In this document: piece after piece, positions 32,040-42,485 of the stretch
Layout: each line of letters starts with the position of its first letter
Numbering within the stretch: position 1 is the stretch's first letter
From: Phytophthora sp. 'mugwort'
Lineage: Eukaryota; Oomycota; Peronosporomycetes; Peronosporales; Peronosporaceae
Reading direction: 5' to 3'
Assembly: GCA_033558025.1 (NCBI GenBank)
Contig: JAUCEF010000013.1
Span: forward strand, 4,705,001 to 4,769,000
Length of the DNA: 64,000 bases
The notes under the pieces: model-generated
What the model was told of the DNA's origin: nothing
Seen by the model: the letters and a program-made list of their open reading frames with translations, nothing else
Database searches by the model: none
Made by a program: the position numbers and the translations under genes

Positions 32040-33719
32040 TCGCAGATGTAAACTATACTATACAAATCTAGGTGATTTCAAGCTAAAAGGTGGTGCATCA
32101 TGCGCCATTTCAGGGGGTGTTTAAAACGAGGCACCAACGCAAATCACCCATGATACACTAACCGCTGGTCTGGAAGCAACCTAAAAGGGCGCACAATGAG
32201 CATTTTTAGGTATGAAGCTGATTGGCTACAAAAGGCATTCGATGTTTTCTATGTCTCAGTGAGTAGCGGATTGGGTAAAACTAACGGGTACTGTGTGCCA
32301 AAAGAGGAAGGTATACGGTAATGAATAATAAATTTCCAATAATTTACCGCTCCAACCCATTCTATGAATGATGACACGCTAGCGTTGGCAGCATGATGGT
32401 GCTCCGGCGGCTTTCGTCTAATGGAATGGAATGATATGATAATGGCACGAATGCCGCACTGCTGGCGGTGTGAAAACGCGATGGTGGCATGTCAACGCGC
32501 GGACAAGCGTCCCGCGAGTGAATTTGTGGGGGACGCTGCTGGCAGCGTGCCGACAAGTGCTCGCGCATGCCCAGCGACATGCGCACGGAGACACACCTCC
32601 AACTGTTAACGCGCGCCAGCGCCTTTCGAACGAGCATAATTATTATATACACAAGATAAAAATACGCTGTGCAAAGAGGCTGCTGGCTCTTCACACGGTT
32701 TCGCATCGAGTCGACCAAGCGATCGTTCTACTCGCTGATTTGGTGTGCTGCATGCATTTCATTTTAGCATGGTCAGCTATAGCGTCTTGAGCAACGCGAT
32801 TCTATGATACATTCAAGTTCACATTTGCATAGGAGATACAAAATCAGTCTAGCTCGCTTTGCCCGCCAAAGTTTGGCGCCCAAATTGTTCCATTGTATCG
32901 AATAACTTCCATAATATAATAATATTTAAAATGTGACTGCCACACACATACCCAAATCACAAACTTATACATTTTTACTACTGGTACGAACGGACGACGC
33001 CTTATCTGCCCACCAATTTCGCCTCACAACAAAAGAAGGAGGGAACGGCGGAGCCGCATGAAGACGCCGCGCCGCTATCTCTCTCGTTTCTCCAGCAGTG
33101 AAGCCATTGTCGAAGACACGGCGACAAGTTGGTGGGGGGGGGTCTAGCATGTTTCGGGAAACGTGGTCACGACTGAAGAAGGGTGGCTTATCTTCGAAGC
33201 CGCCATCCAGTCGAAGTCTCGACCAGCGTCACATGTATATTCACCTAGGAGGGGCCTATGCGGATCCGAAGGCGCTGACTTTCTCTTGGGAGAACTAGCT
33301 CTTCTCCAGTTTGCTGTCGGTGGCCTTAGAAGCGGTGAAGCGGCAGCAGCATGTACGACGGCGGCGGGGCGTACTCGCCAAGCTAGTGAGACTGGTTGTC
33401 TAACGTTCGGTGTGCGTGTTGTTGGCGGGGGGTGGGGGTGGGGGGTGGCGAACATGATGCTGGTGGGGCCCGTGATGTCGGCAACGGCGGGGCTGGGTAT
33501 GCTGCAGGCGCAGCTCCCGCTCGAGGCGGAGGATGCGGGAGTCGTGGCGAACGTGGTGGGCACTGTGCCGGTGTCGTTGGAGATCGTGGAAGGCTTGATG
33601 AAGATGAGACAATGATGAAGGTGGGGCGGATAGTGCTACCAGTGTAGTGGCATCGGAAAGGGTGGCTCTGTCGCCAGTGACAATGATGCCTGAGCTTGGA
33701 GGATCAGAAAGGCGACGCC
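32040..33719. other. Left interior of the piggyBac element
   Basis: Contains A/T-rich subterminal sequence, then from about 33.0 kb a G/C-rich region with one arm of an inverted repeat (33385-33480). A plus frame at 33163-33615 and minus frames opposite to it are open, but none shows a domain. Near 33710-33850 a plus-strand piece (ERYVDKLVAFVPDKELWMKA) may be the N-terminal side of the transposase or a second protein. Confidence 0.4.
33385..33480 (-). repeat. Inverted repeat arm 1 (partner at 37020-37140)
   Basis: The minus strand here and the plus strand at 37020-37140 share a block around CCCACCAGCATCATGTTCGC, then CCGCCAACAACACGCA and CCGAACGTTAG, with an insertion of C residues in this arm. 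Divergence further out is higher. The arms lie 3.5 kb apart within the piggyBac element. Confidence 0.7.
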
Positions 33720-35961
33720 GACACCTACCGTTCTGCTGCAGAACGTTATGTCGACAAGCTGGTGGCGTTTGTTCCAGACAAGGAATTATGGATGAAGGCC
33801 AAGATGTATCGCCCAGTTGGAACTGCATCATTGGAAGAGTGTCCCGAGACGTCAGCAAAGGCAAGAAGATAAAGCTCTTTCAGGTCCGATGGCTGGACAT
33901 TCAGTTTCAAAGTGCAGTGGAGCATCTTAGTCCGGGTCAGATCCAGAATTGAATCAAAACCTACGCGGCCCTGACACGTGTGACAAAACCGGATTGGCTG
34001 GTTCTAGTGCAGCCTGATCCGTTGGACGAGATCGATGTCGAAGTCGACACGTCCGAACTCGAAACCGCAGATGCATACGAGGCGTTTGAGCCTACCGACG
34101 TGCTTCTGACCAGTCTTGCTGAAATGGAAGCTATTCGGAACATGCGCTTTCTTCCGTCTGGTCAGCTCGAAGAGCCTTCATACCTGTACGAGCATCCAGA
34201 CAGATCAGCCAGTAGCTATCTACGCCTCGAATACAAACATAATTTCGAGCACTCGGCTTCATCGAGCTTTTTTCTCGCGAATCTCCCGCTCTACGTTTGG
34301 CGCCAAGTCGTTCACGAGACCAACCAGTACGCTGTGGTCAATAATATTCTTGCGACACCTGTTCACCCTCCACGAACTCATGACGTTTTGGGCATCGTCT
34401 TCTTCATGGACATGAACGGTAAGGGCGAGTATGCAAACTATTGGGACCCACAACCGGAAAACTTTATTTTTGGCGGATCAGCGACATCTTTGGACAGTAT
34501 CGTGACTCTTACTCCGTTCAAATTACTTCGTCGATGCCTCAGCTTCAATGCATCCTATACCTCATTGGAAGAGGACGCACTGCCCGGATCAGGCCACTGT
34601 TGAATTTGCTCAAGATTACGGGTGGGCAGTACGTATATGTAGGGCGAGATGTCGCTTTAGATGAAACAACCGTCGCCTGCCGCTCTCAACAAGGCCGCCA
34701 CATGATCTTATGAAACTGACATATAAATACCATTTTCGGTTACATGTTTTGCTGCTCTATGACGTGGATTGCGCTCAACTACAAGCTTCACTGCAATGGG
34801 AGCGACATACGGGATCATCTCAGCGGTGTCGTTGGACAAGAAGAAGCGCAGCAGCTACGTGAAGAATTGGAAGAGGTTTCGAAGGTTAGAAAACATGTGC
34901 TGGAGGCAACGTGGCTGCTGTTTGGATCGAACCGTATTGTCAACATGGACAATTATCACACATCCGTTCAGTTTCTGCAGGAGCTTCGGCTCAAGGGTCT
35001 GTATGGTCGCGGCACAATTCGTGCAACAAGCAATCATTACCCAGCCCACACAATACTGCACAAGGACGTGTGCTCGCGTGGTGAATACCGCCAGGCGGTT
35101 GCATAAGATCACAGCATGCTTGTTGCGTTCTGGTGCGACGGCAATGTTGTCAATACGGTGACAAATGCAGATTCATCTGACATCACACGTGACTCGAATG
35201 ATCAGTGGTGAACGCAAAGGGTTTCTTGCCCCGTTTGCGTCTTGAAGTACAACGCCAACATGCAGGGTGCTAATAGACTTGACCAGATGCGAGGGTGATT
35301 TTCTATTGCGGACGGACACTCGTATAAGCGATGGCACAAAAGGCTTGCCTTGCTCTAATCGACGTCGCTAGATCCAATGCTTACCTTACGCGTCGCTTTG
35401 GTGAAGTCCGAGCCGACAGCTCGCGATCCCCACAGAAGATTTGTCATGGAGCTGGTTGGCGAACCGCTAAACGGGCAATGGGCTGATGCGACCAGTGACG
35501 GTCACATACTGTATACTCGAGGTCAAGGTGAAGCAGCCGTTCAAGAGAATTCTACCCCTTCATCACAGCAGTCAAAATTCTCAGGAAGATTGCCCGAGAC
35601 GCCGTGCCCCCCTCCGTTGCTTCCCGACAGCTTTTTACAGAGAAGAACAGAAAGCTACGGCGTTGCATTGTCTGTCGGTAGGAAGGGAGATATCCGACAG
35701 AGACTACAAGCTTCTGCGTCGCGCACGAAGTGTGCTTGTACCGGGCTGTGCATGACCAGCCTACCAAATCCCTGGATGTGTCCTTCTGTCATGCTGACGT
35801 GCTGGGAGAAATTTCATCAGTTTTATCAGCCAAACCAACTTGTTATAGTCAAAGGAAACGTGCGCCGCCATTCAAAGCTCGCCAAATTACGCCACGATGC
35901 TGAATCCCGACCTGCTATCCTAGCTACACGGCCAGCCGTAGATCGCCAGATTCAAATGTAG
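33720..35961 (+). pseudogene. piggyBac-like transposase (DDE_Tnp_1_7), broken
   Basis: Readable in order: KKIKLFQVRWLDIQFQSAVE (33870), LPLYVWRQVVHETNQYA (34290) and DMNGKGEYANYWDPQPENF (34410). The first catalytic Asp follows in VALDETTVACRS (34650), then WIALNYKLHC (34760), the second Asp in NMDNYHTSVQ (34945), and LKGLYGRGTIRAT (34995). The third box NANMQGANRLDQ (35250) has Asn where relatives have the catalytic Asp (GVDxLDQ). A Cys-rich C-terminal zinc region follows near 35660-35800 (CIVCRWEGRYPTE; VCLY). There are several frameshifts and stops. Intact relatives cut and paste at TTAA without leaving footprints. Confidence 0.88.
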
Positions 35962-36065
35962 TCAAGTTTTCATGATGCTCACGGTGTCGCCGGGCTCGGA
36001 CTCGGCGGTGATAGCGCTCACGGACTTGGTGTGGTGGTGGTGGGATCGGCGATGGTGGCGCTCAC

Positions 36066-36150
36066 GGACTTGGAGGTGGCGGCGAACTTGACGGTGGCGG
36101 CGGACTTGACGGTGGCGGCGGACTTGACGGTGGCGGCGAACTCGGTGGTG
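36066..36150 (+). repeat. 18-bp tandem repeat coding a Gly-rich peptide
   Basis: About four units of GGTGGCGGCGGACTTGAC with small changes. One plus-strand frame reads as GGGGLD repeats, flanked by AHGLG and GHGLGGG motifs and then a Cys-rich end (CCICGRPEMKK, FCARCKPS) to about 36330. It lies between the transposase end and the DOT1-like pseudogene. It may be a relic of a Gly-rich protein; a coding role is uncertain. Confidence 0.6.
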
Positions 36151-36299
36151 ATGGCGGAGGACTCGGACGCGGCAGGGAATCTTACGGACGTGACGGTGGT
36201 GGTGGGCACGGACTCGGCGGTGGTGCTCATGGATTGGGATGCTGTATATGCGGCAGACCAGAAATGAAAAAGGTGAATGCGACGTGTATTATTTATTTT

Positions 36300-36915
36300 T
36301 GTGCTAGATGTAAACCGAGTGAAGCGATGCTTTCCAGCTACATGACACCTTCACCTCACGCGTCAACTGCCAGTAACAGCAAATGGCTTGGAGCACATTG
36401 CGCGATGTCTTGGCAAAAGAGAAAACGTTGCTGCAATTATCCTGGCACCCGACATCACACTGAGCTCGCGAGAAACAACTACTTTGGCACTCTTCTTCAA
36501 ACAGTAAGATGTTGGCAAAATCTATAACTGCTTCGCTTTTTTTCATTGGTGACTGGGAAGAAATAGCAACTTCTCTCATATCTGCCGCTTTGAGCACAAT
36601 CTTGTCAATCTTGTCAAGAAACGGAAATTGCTCCCTGTGCCGTTGAATACATGATTCACCCAACGATACAGGTCAGCTCGTAGTTCGATCCCAACGATGA
36701 CAGGTCAGCTCGTAGTTCGATCCCAACGCTCACGCTAGCATCAATTGTCAACTTGAGCTAGTATATTGCCTACACTAGCCCCAACATCGAGGAAAATATC
36801 ATCTTCCTTCACCGGACCAACCGCCTCGATCAGCGCGGCAACCCCTGATGGCAGTATCTCCCCAACATTGCCATGTGTACGGCCCGCTGGCTGGTAAACA
36901 TCTAAGGCCCGTACG
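36300..36915 (-). pseudogene. DOT1-like histone H3-K79 methyltransferase remnant inside the piggyBac element
   Basis: Minus strand. From 36905 it reads GRTHGNVGEILPSGVAALIE, then the SAM-binding block DDIFLDVGASVGNILAQV (DVGxGxGN type). After a break comes VGIELRADL, whose acidic GIE contacts SAM in the family. Then come HREQFPFLDKIDKIVLKAAD, DFANILLFEEE (an N/DF-type catalytic loop) and, in another frame, RELSVMSGARIIAATFSLLP with a final RHRAMCSKPF. The order matches the DOT1 catalytic fold. A 32-bp duplication (36668-36728), stops and shifts break it. A possible short intron ends at TTTCTGCAG near 36920. Domain-only DOT1-like proteins are a family I believe to be expanded in Phytophthora, but I could not check this. 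Confidence 0.82.
36668..36728 (-). repeat. 32-bp direct duplication in the DOT1-like pseudogene
   Basis: Two copies of ACAGGTCAGCTCGTAGTTCG followed by ATCCCAACG start at 36668 and 36700. Each encodes VGIELRADL on the minus strand. The 32-bp period is not a multiple of three, so the second copy shifts the frame. Confidence 0.85.
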
Positions 36916-37019
36916 CTGCAGAAAATTAAATTAACAGCAAGCCGCTTCGTGTTGCGGAGAGTAGAATGCGTCCAGGGTGTACATCCTGATGCAAAACGCC
37001 ACCTACACCGTCGAATCCA

Positions 37020-37140
37020 ACACGGACCCCACCAGCATCATGTTCGCCACCTGCCCCGCCAACAACACGCATACCGAACGTTAGTCACCCCGTTCCACTA
37101 TCATGGTGTGCACTCCCGCACCGCCGTCGTACCTGCCGCA
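37020..37140 (+). repeat. Inverted repeat arm 2 (partner at 33385-33480)
   Basis: Plus-strand copy of the block described at 33385-33480. In one frame it reads VYILMQNATYTVESNTDPTS, which looks protein-like, so the arms may be duplicated pieces of a coding sequence. No family recognised. Confidence 0.65.
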
Positions 37141-37683
37141 GCAGCTCCACTGACCGCGAGACCAGCACTACGCTGGTCACGAGTTCCTCTATCCCCGTGC
37201 AAACGGTAAGAAATGAGGTGAGGATGTTTGGAGAAGCCGACGGCGGAGCTGGAAGGCAGTCCGCTTTGTGTTCATTCATTGGACCACATAGTTCCACGTG
37301 ATGCGCAGCCCTTCTAGCTTAACCAGTACGCTATCTTCACTAACTTCCTGTCCCCAGGTCGTCGAACTCTGCTCTCATGGTGGCAACAATGTGTTAAGGT
37401 GGCATTGGGCGATTCAGTGCATGCGTCCTAATTTCTGTATGGAAGAACGGAAAGATTCGCTCATGGAAACCTATTTATGACCGCTGATTATGCCTTCGGT
37501 AGAGTAAATGAACCGCCCCCGCCCCAAAGTTTCATCCATTTCTTGTAAATACGCGATTGTGATTGGTAAAAAACAAAATCGCTAGGTGAGTTCGAGAGAA
37601 ACGCTTAAAAGTCGCACCTAAGACATTAATTTAGCACCGTGTTTGGTGAAAGGCATTAAAGGGCGAGAAATGCGCCGTTTCAC

Positions 37684-37697
37684 CGCAAAAGGGTTAA
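37684..37697 (-). repeat. Right terminal inverted repeat and TTAA target site of piggyBac element
   Basis: Plus strand CGCAAAAGGGTTAA, the inverse of the left end with one mismatch. The element ends at 37693 and TTAA occupies 37694-37697. Confidence 0.75.
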
Positions 37698-38520
37698 AAC
37701 TACATAAAAAAAGGCAAATATTTTAACAAAAATGTTTAAGTTCATGGAGGAAAAGTTATTCATTAAACTTCGATCTCCAAGAGTCGCGACAGCAAGGGGC
37801 GTCAAGATCCTTTGCAGGAGCTTATGTGGAACGGGCGTTGAAGATTTCTCATTGGCATTCATCACATTTACTTTTGTGTCGTACGGCAAATTCGTCCTCG
37901 ATATACCAGCCATCTCCTCGTGACTTCATTGAGTTCCCTCCCCAGTTATACGATGCGATACGTTGGGTGACTGCGCTGTCCACGCTTGTTCTGGCTGTGT
38001 CTGTCGCAACCGGCACGGAGCCAACTGTTCAACAGCTACCGGGGGATATCTGGGTCGACGGCCTGCTGCAGTACCGAGAAATCCTCAAGTAGAAGTGCCG
38101 GTGATCGATTCGACGAACGTTTCCAGCGTCAGTACGGCCAAACGAGCTCTTGGGACTATCTCAGAGCGCAAGTCCGACCTGCGTTGTGGACAATCATTAC
38201 ACACTACAAGTTACGATCTCGAAATGTCTTCCATTTGCTGAGTACAAGAAGGTGTGGGACATACCAGGCTGGTCTATCTCGAATGCGAAGCTCCACTCGG
38301 TCACATATACATACTTGGGACTGCTCGAGCGCCACGGGGTTTCCTGGGACACCTGTGAAGATCTCAGCGCCTTTTCGAATTGAGTTTATGCTGGGGAAAA
38401 CAACACCTACCGTCTTCGGTGCTGTTGCCGTCCGAGTCTGTTCTGATCTCAATTGCGCCGTACTGTCGACGGACGTGGTGGTTGCAACGTTAACGAACGT
38501 TAGCCATCCAAGGGAATGCT

Positions 38521-39045
38521 GGGACGTGCAAATGTCAGTGTCCAGACATCTCTACAGCAATTGGGAATGTCTGTACGTGCCCCGGTAACCGCATCGTTGA
38601 TAACGGCGTCTGCATATGTCCGTCGACATCGACACTGAGCAATGGCGTGTACACATCTTCAGGAGGTCAAAGCTTAGTAACTGGGGTATGTAGGTGCCCT
38701 GGATATCAGTCGCTTGTCGATGGGGTTTGCAAATGCCCTGGAGATCAAATTCTCACTAGTGGGTTGTGCCAATGTCCATCAACTTCATCTCTGGTTGGGG
38801 ATGTCTGCAAGTGTCCGGGAGGTCAAACGCTCGTCGATGGAGACTGCACCTGCCCAGCGAAATCAACGCTTCAAGGTGGCGTGTGCGTTTGTTCCGGTGG
38901 ACAGGATCTCGCCGACGGTGTTTGCACATGTCCGTCTACATCAATACTTGAAGACGGTGTGTGCACGTGCGCAGGAGGCCAAGACCTTGTTGGTGACGCT
39001 TGTCGGTGCCCCGATGGCGAGAACTGTGAAAGCGGAGAATGTGTG
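38521..39045 (+). repeat. Tandem Cys-Pro-Gly repeats (about 13-14 residues each)
   Basis: About twelve in-frame units of the form C-x-CPGGQ-x-LVDGVC, for example CKCPGDQILTSGLC, CKCPGGQTLVDGDC, CTCPSTSILEDGVC. At DNA level the period is about 39-42 bp. The spacing of cysteines suggests stacked small disulfide loops. In one unit the C-x-C is replaced by YTSSGG. This is the ectodomain repeat of the surface-protein pseudogene. Confidence 0.85.
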
Positions 39046-40589
39046 CGTTCGTGCTTTTGGAGACCGAATAACGCTGGATACGGAGCTCGTGGACGGATCC
39101 TCATAAAACTGTCCTCAAATTAGAAGACGACTGCAACGTAATCGCGCCTGTAGCGGAAGATAACTATATGGCCGACATGCGCAAGAACAAGAATGATGCG
39201 TCTTTAGAGGATCCCATCATCGCAATTACCACAACGAAGAAGGACACGTCTATCGATATGACGCGTAAAACGACGTGGAATCATTATTTCATGGCACCAA
39301 GCACTTTATAGAACAAACTTACATTTGTACATTCGGCGTGTACGATCTGCTGATGATAGCGACGGATTACAACGACGTCGCCACTTGCTCGGGGTGTGTG
39401 TCTCTCGTCGATAAATTCCCTCCAACTGCAACTACCAAGTGTGAGACCACCGCCAGAACGCTAACAACGGAGTCGTATTCTGTTTCTAACCTTGCATACG
39501 CAATCGAACAGGAGAGTAAGTTCACAGCGTTCTACAGCGCCTCGAATGTTGTTAATAATGGCGCGCTCGTTGCCACCACCGGTGCCAACACGCGCTATGA
39601 CGACGTATCGGCGACGATGAAAGATTTTTCACTCTTCAAGCATCGGATATGAACACGATTGACAATAGATGCTACGACACAAATTTCGTGAAGTATTTAC
39701 TAGATGGTGTCCCAAGCGCAAGTCTCTTGTCTGGGTATTCCGAGGATAAAATTCAGCGCGTTACAGTGCACTCGGTGTTGCTCCAAGTCAAGGAAGCTGA
39801 AGGAGTACTATTACGACTACAAATGCGGCACGGAACCGGACGAAGCTGTCCAGAAAATAGCGACATCGGGTGACGAGTGCTCTTTCGCGTATTGCCTCAA
39901 TGTACTGGCCGATTCCCTTGTGACTGCGACTATTACGCGCAAGAGTGACATTATTACCGAAACAGGCAAGGTTATTGCTGGGCTACCTACGCCCGTCATA
40001 TCAGGAGCCACTGAGATTCATCGTAGCATCACATGCGCATCGTTCAATGAGGGTTGTTCGTACACGCCAACGCTTGGTGAACTTTTTAACCATCCGACGG
40101 CATGGGCTCTGGACAATTTGGACTCTTATGACGTGAACGAGTATGTATTTTGGAGATATGCCGTGAATACGGCCACCTGGAATCCCTGGAATGATCCGGT
40201 ACGATTGAGCTTCACAACAGCCAGAAGCACTGTATGTTGAAGCGTGGACACACTGTGGCCCAGCATACCAAGCTAGTTTTGATGTGATCCTGCATCCTCA
40301 TAGTCCACACGATGCATGCGCGACTTTCCGAGAGATGTGGATTGAAGAATCGCCCGCACCGCAGACCGACTATGCCGTACGCAAATGTGCGTATCCAGGA
40401 AGTGATTTCCTGGTTGTGAAATTCGAGTACGATAGTGAGACTGGAGTGACGCACAGTGAGGGCATCGTGAGGGGCAAGTACACTGATATCAAGTGTTACG
40501 TGACACTTGCCGAGGGATTTGATTTTGAAGTGAGGTACATTAATGCCATTTAGCTGTTGCTAACGCCACCTAAAGTCCTTAGCCTGCTC

Positions 40590-41150
40590 ATGCCAGTATT
40601 GCTATTAGCAGGTCTGCGGTCTCGTTTGAGCTAGGCACAGGAGAGACCGCTCCCCTTACGTTTACAGCGTGCCGACTGCGACGCTGTGCTGAGTCTGCAT
40701 CTCCTATGCTGTCATCCAGTATCATACATCCCTCTTTGCGAAGGCAAGGAACGCGGCCCATTGGCCTCCTGAGTGTGGATTCTCGCTGGCGGTCCATTCC
40801 AGACCTAGATGCGTCGTCCGCACCGCCCGCAGTATTTGCGCTGTCTTGTTTCGTTCTCTCGGCTGTGTGCTCCAGCTGGATACCCCAACTGCGTCTGCTG
40901 TCCGCCTTGCTGCCCAATATGACTTTTTCAGCGCCGCCACTCGTGGTGGCTTCCTGGTTTCGTGCTGCCGCAGTGCCATCGTGTTATCCCCAACCACATG
41001 TACCGGACCCCACGCGTGTCTTCTGCATATCCGAAACCGCTTTAGTAGTCCCAGGTGCATTGCTCGGATACCACCGTCCATGTGGCCCGAGTAGCTTGTG
41101 CCACTGATGTACTGGACTTGAAATCTCCCCGTCACTCGGTTCCACTTGCC
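40590..41150 (-). mobile_element. Antisense retroelement RNase H fragment
   Basis: The minus-strand frame 40722-41216 contains an RNase H-like fold: SLGKWNRVTGRFQVQYIS, then GPVHVVGDNTMALRQHETR with the catalytic GD, RVAALKKSYWAARRTADAVG, and SWSTQPRERNKTAQ where the last conserved Asp would lie. The N-terminal catalytic Asp is not seen. The fragment sits inside the surface-protein pseudogene in opposite orientation. No reverse transcriptase or LTR is attached. Confidence 0.65.
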
Positions 41151-41989
41151 AAGGGAGGCAGTATCAGTCAAGTACAAGAGGCGGAGTTGAAACTCAAATC
41201 CAGTACGACGGATCATCTTCGTATCTCCAAGCAGCTAGCATTGGAGATGGTCCACGATCCCTCTACGGCGGAGAATACTGATGTGAAGGTGCGGTGTGAT
41301 TTCACCTTCACGTACTTTAATGGCGGTCAGGCAGAGGACGAAAAGTGCGTCGCACACGTTCACTATCACCGACTGTGACAGTTCTGTTTTCAATGAGGTG
41401 TGCGAGCTCGGTCAGTGTGACTCACCAACGCGTGCACCGGGTCCATTCGAAGCCTGCAGCGGCAGTGTGTTGACGACGGTGCCTGACTCAATAAGTGGTG
41501 ATTCATCGCAGTTAGTGACGCAAATCAAGTCGATGAGTGGTGATACGTGCTGCCCCGACTGTAGCACTACCTTGATTTGTGCTGCGTTGCCAGAGTCGGC
41601 TGCTACGGATGGTGTGAAGCGGTGTGAACCAGCGCCGGTCGGGCAATTGATGGCGATGGAGCTCAGTGCTGAACACGAAAAGAGACTAATAGCTCGGCCT
41701 CAATGCCATTTACTATGGTGGAGTTTCTGGGTGCTAGCGCTATGGTTGTCGTTGCGGTATTGATAGTGGCGAAGCAACGAATGGCAGGAGCGACCTTCAC
41801 GAACAGTGAACAAGATGACGTGTACGTCTCTCTGTTGGATTAAAGTGACAATATTGTGATAAGTCAATAAGCAGCGGTGTCTACTGCATTTACTTGAGAT
41901 TTTTACTTGCTTTTGATTTCTCATTTGTGGCAGTCGGTCGCTTAGTAAAATAGTTCTCATTGTCTTAAGAAACCGAAAGGAATAGTTAG

Positions 41990-42180
41990 AAAAGTTGTTA
42001 TATCCGTGTGCTCCCATCAGTGGCTGACATCCGGTCGACACTGTTGCTGAACTTGCAGCAGGTTCGCCTGTCACCAAATGAAATGTTGTCGCTGATGGTG
42101 TTTTTGAAAGCATGGACGCTGACGGTTTCGTTGAGAACTATTTTAACCGAGAGCCAGGATCTCCGATGATGTGGTATCCC
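41990..42180 (-). pseudogene. Fragment of a mucin-like protein with the TFHLVTG motif
   Basis: Minus strand: KTPSATTFHLVTGEPAASSA, the same short motif that is repeated in the mucin-like gene at 22356-24035. The surrounding frame has stops on both sides and no signal peptide. It is best read as a leftover of a paralogue. Confidence 0.55.
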
Positions 42181-42485
42181 CAGAACAACCTCCAACTGGG
42201 TAGCAACGGGCGAAGAGTTCATGCGTAGTCTCGTCCTCTTCTTTACTAGTAGTAAGCAGCAGCAAAGACGAAGTCCATATAATTACTATCGTAAATCACA
42301 CCAGCAGTGTCGACATCTAATACTTCTGGAAGGTCAAGAGGGCGCAACGATGTCAATATTGGTAAATCAATATCAATTCAACTTCCGAACCTGGCACCAC
42401 TGCTGCAGCTCTGACTCGGTAGTCCTGGCTCACTTCAAACAACATACAAGTGGTTGTCCACTTTAGAACCTATCGAGCAGGCCAG
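42181..42485. other. Spacer before the DJ-1 gene
   Basis: A/T-rich, no gene seen. It marks the boundary between the repeat-rich block and the conserved right-hand island. Confidence 0.4.

Larger units (their letters stand above)
32024..37697 (+). mobile_element. piggyBac-type DNA transposon bounded by TTAA, carrying a DOT1-like gene remnant
   Basis: The ends are TTAACCCTTTCGCG at 32024-32037 and, on the other strand, TTAACCCTTTTGCG at 37697-37684: 13 of 14 bases match, with TTAA at both outer edges, the strict target site of piggyBac. The element body is 32028-37693, 5666 bp. Inside lie the broken transposase (33720-35961, plus), a Gly-coding minisatellite, a DOT1-like methyltransferase pseudogene (minus) and a pair of inverted repeat arms near 33.4 and 37.1 kb. 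Subterminal sequence is A/T-rich. Whether the DOT1-like gene travelled with the element or was already at the site is not proven, but it lies fully inside the two ends. Confidence 0.75.
37949..41843 (+). pseudogene. Large type I surface protein with CPGG repeats, multiply frameshifted
   Basis: Plus strand, readable only in pieces. A signal-peptide-like start (WVTALSTLVLAVSVATG) lies near 37970, but without an in-frame ATG. Ectodomain blocks follow near 38100-38560 (YTLQVTISKCLPFAEYKKVW; VFGAVAVRVCSDLNCAVLS), then the Cys repeats (38521-39045), then conserved-looking blocks to 40553 (DEAVQKIATSGDECSFAYCL; YVFWRYAVNTATWNPWNDP; VRKCAYPGSDFLVVKFEYD). After an inserted antisense piece the frame resumes at 41160-41690 (VRCDFTFTYFNGG; VFNEVCELGQCDSP). 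A membrane helix (ASAMVVVAVLIVA) and a short acidic tail ending DVYVSLLD complete it. At least six frame changes make a product impossible. No family was recognised. The piggyBac end lies about 250 bp upstream. Confidence 0.7.

Noticed and set aside
33163..33615. Plus-strand 150-codon frame in the piggyBac element
   Set aside because: No recognisable domain. It overlaps an inverted repeat arm, and the opposite strand is equally open, so coding cannot be claimed.
36661..36740. Repeated GTTCGATCCC resembling a tRNA T-arm (B box)
   Set aside because: No acceptor or anticodon stem could be paired around it, and both copies encode the VGIELRADL motif of the DOT1-like pseudogene.
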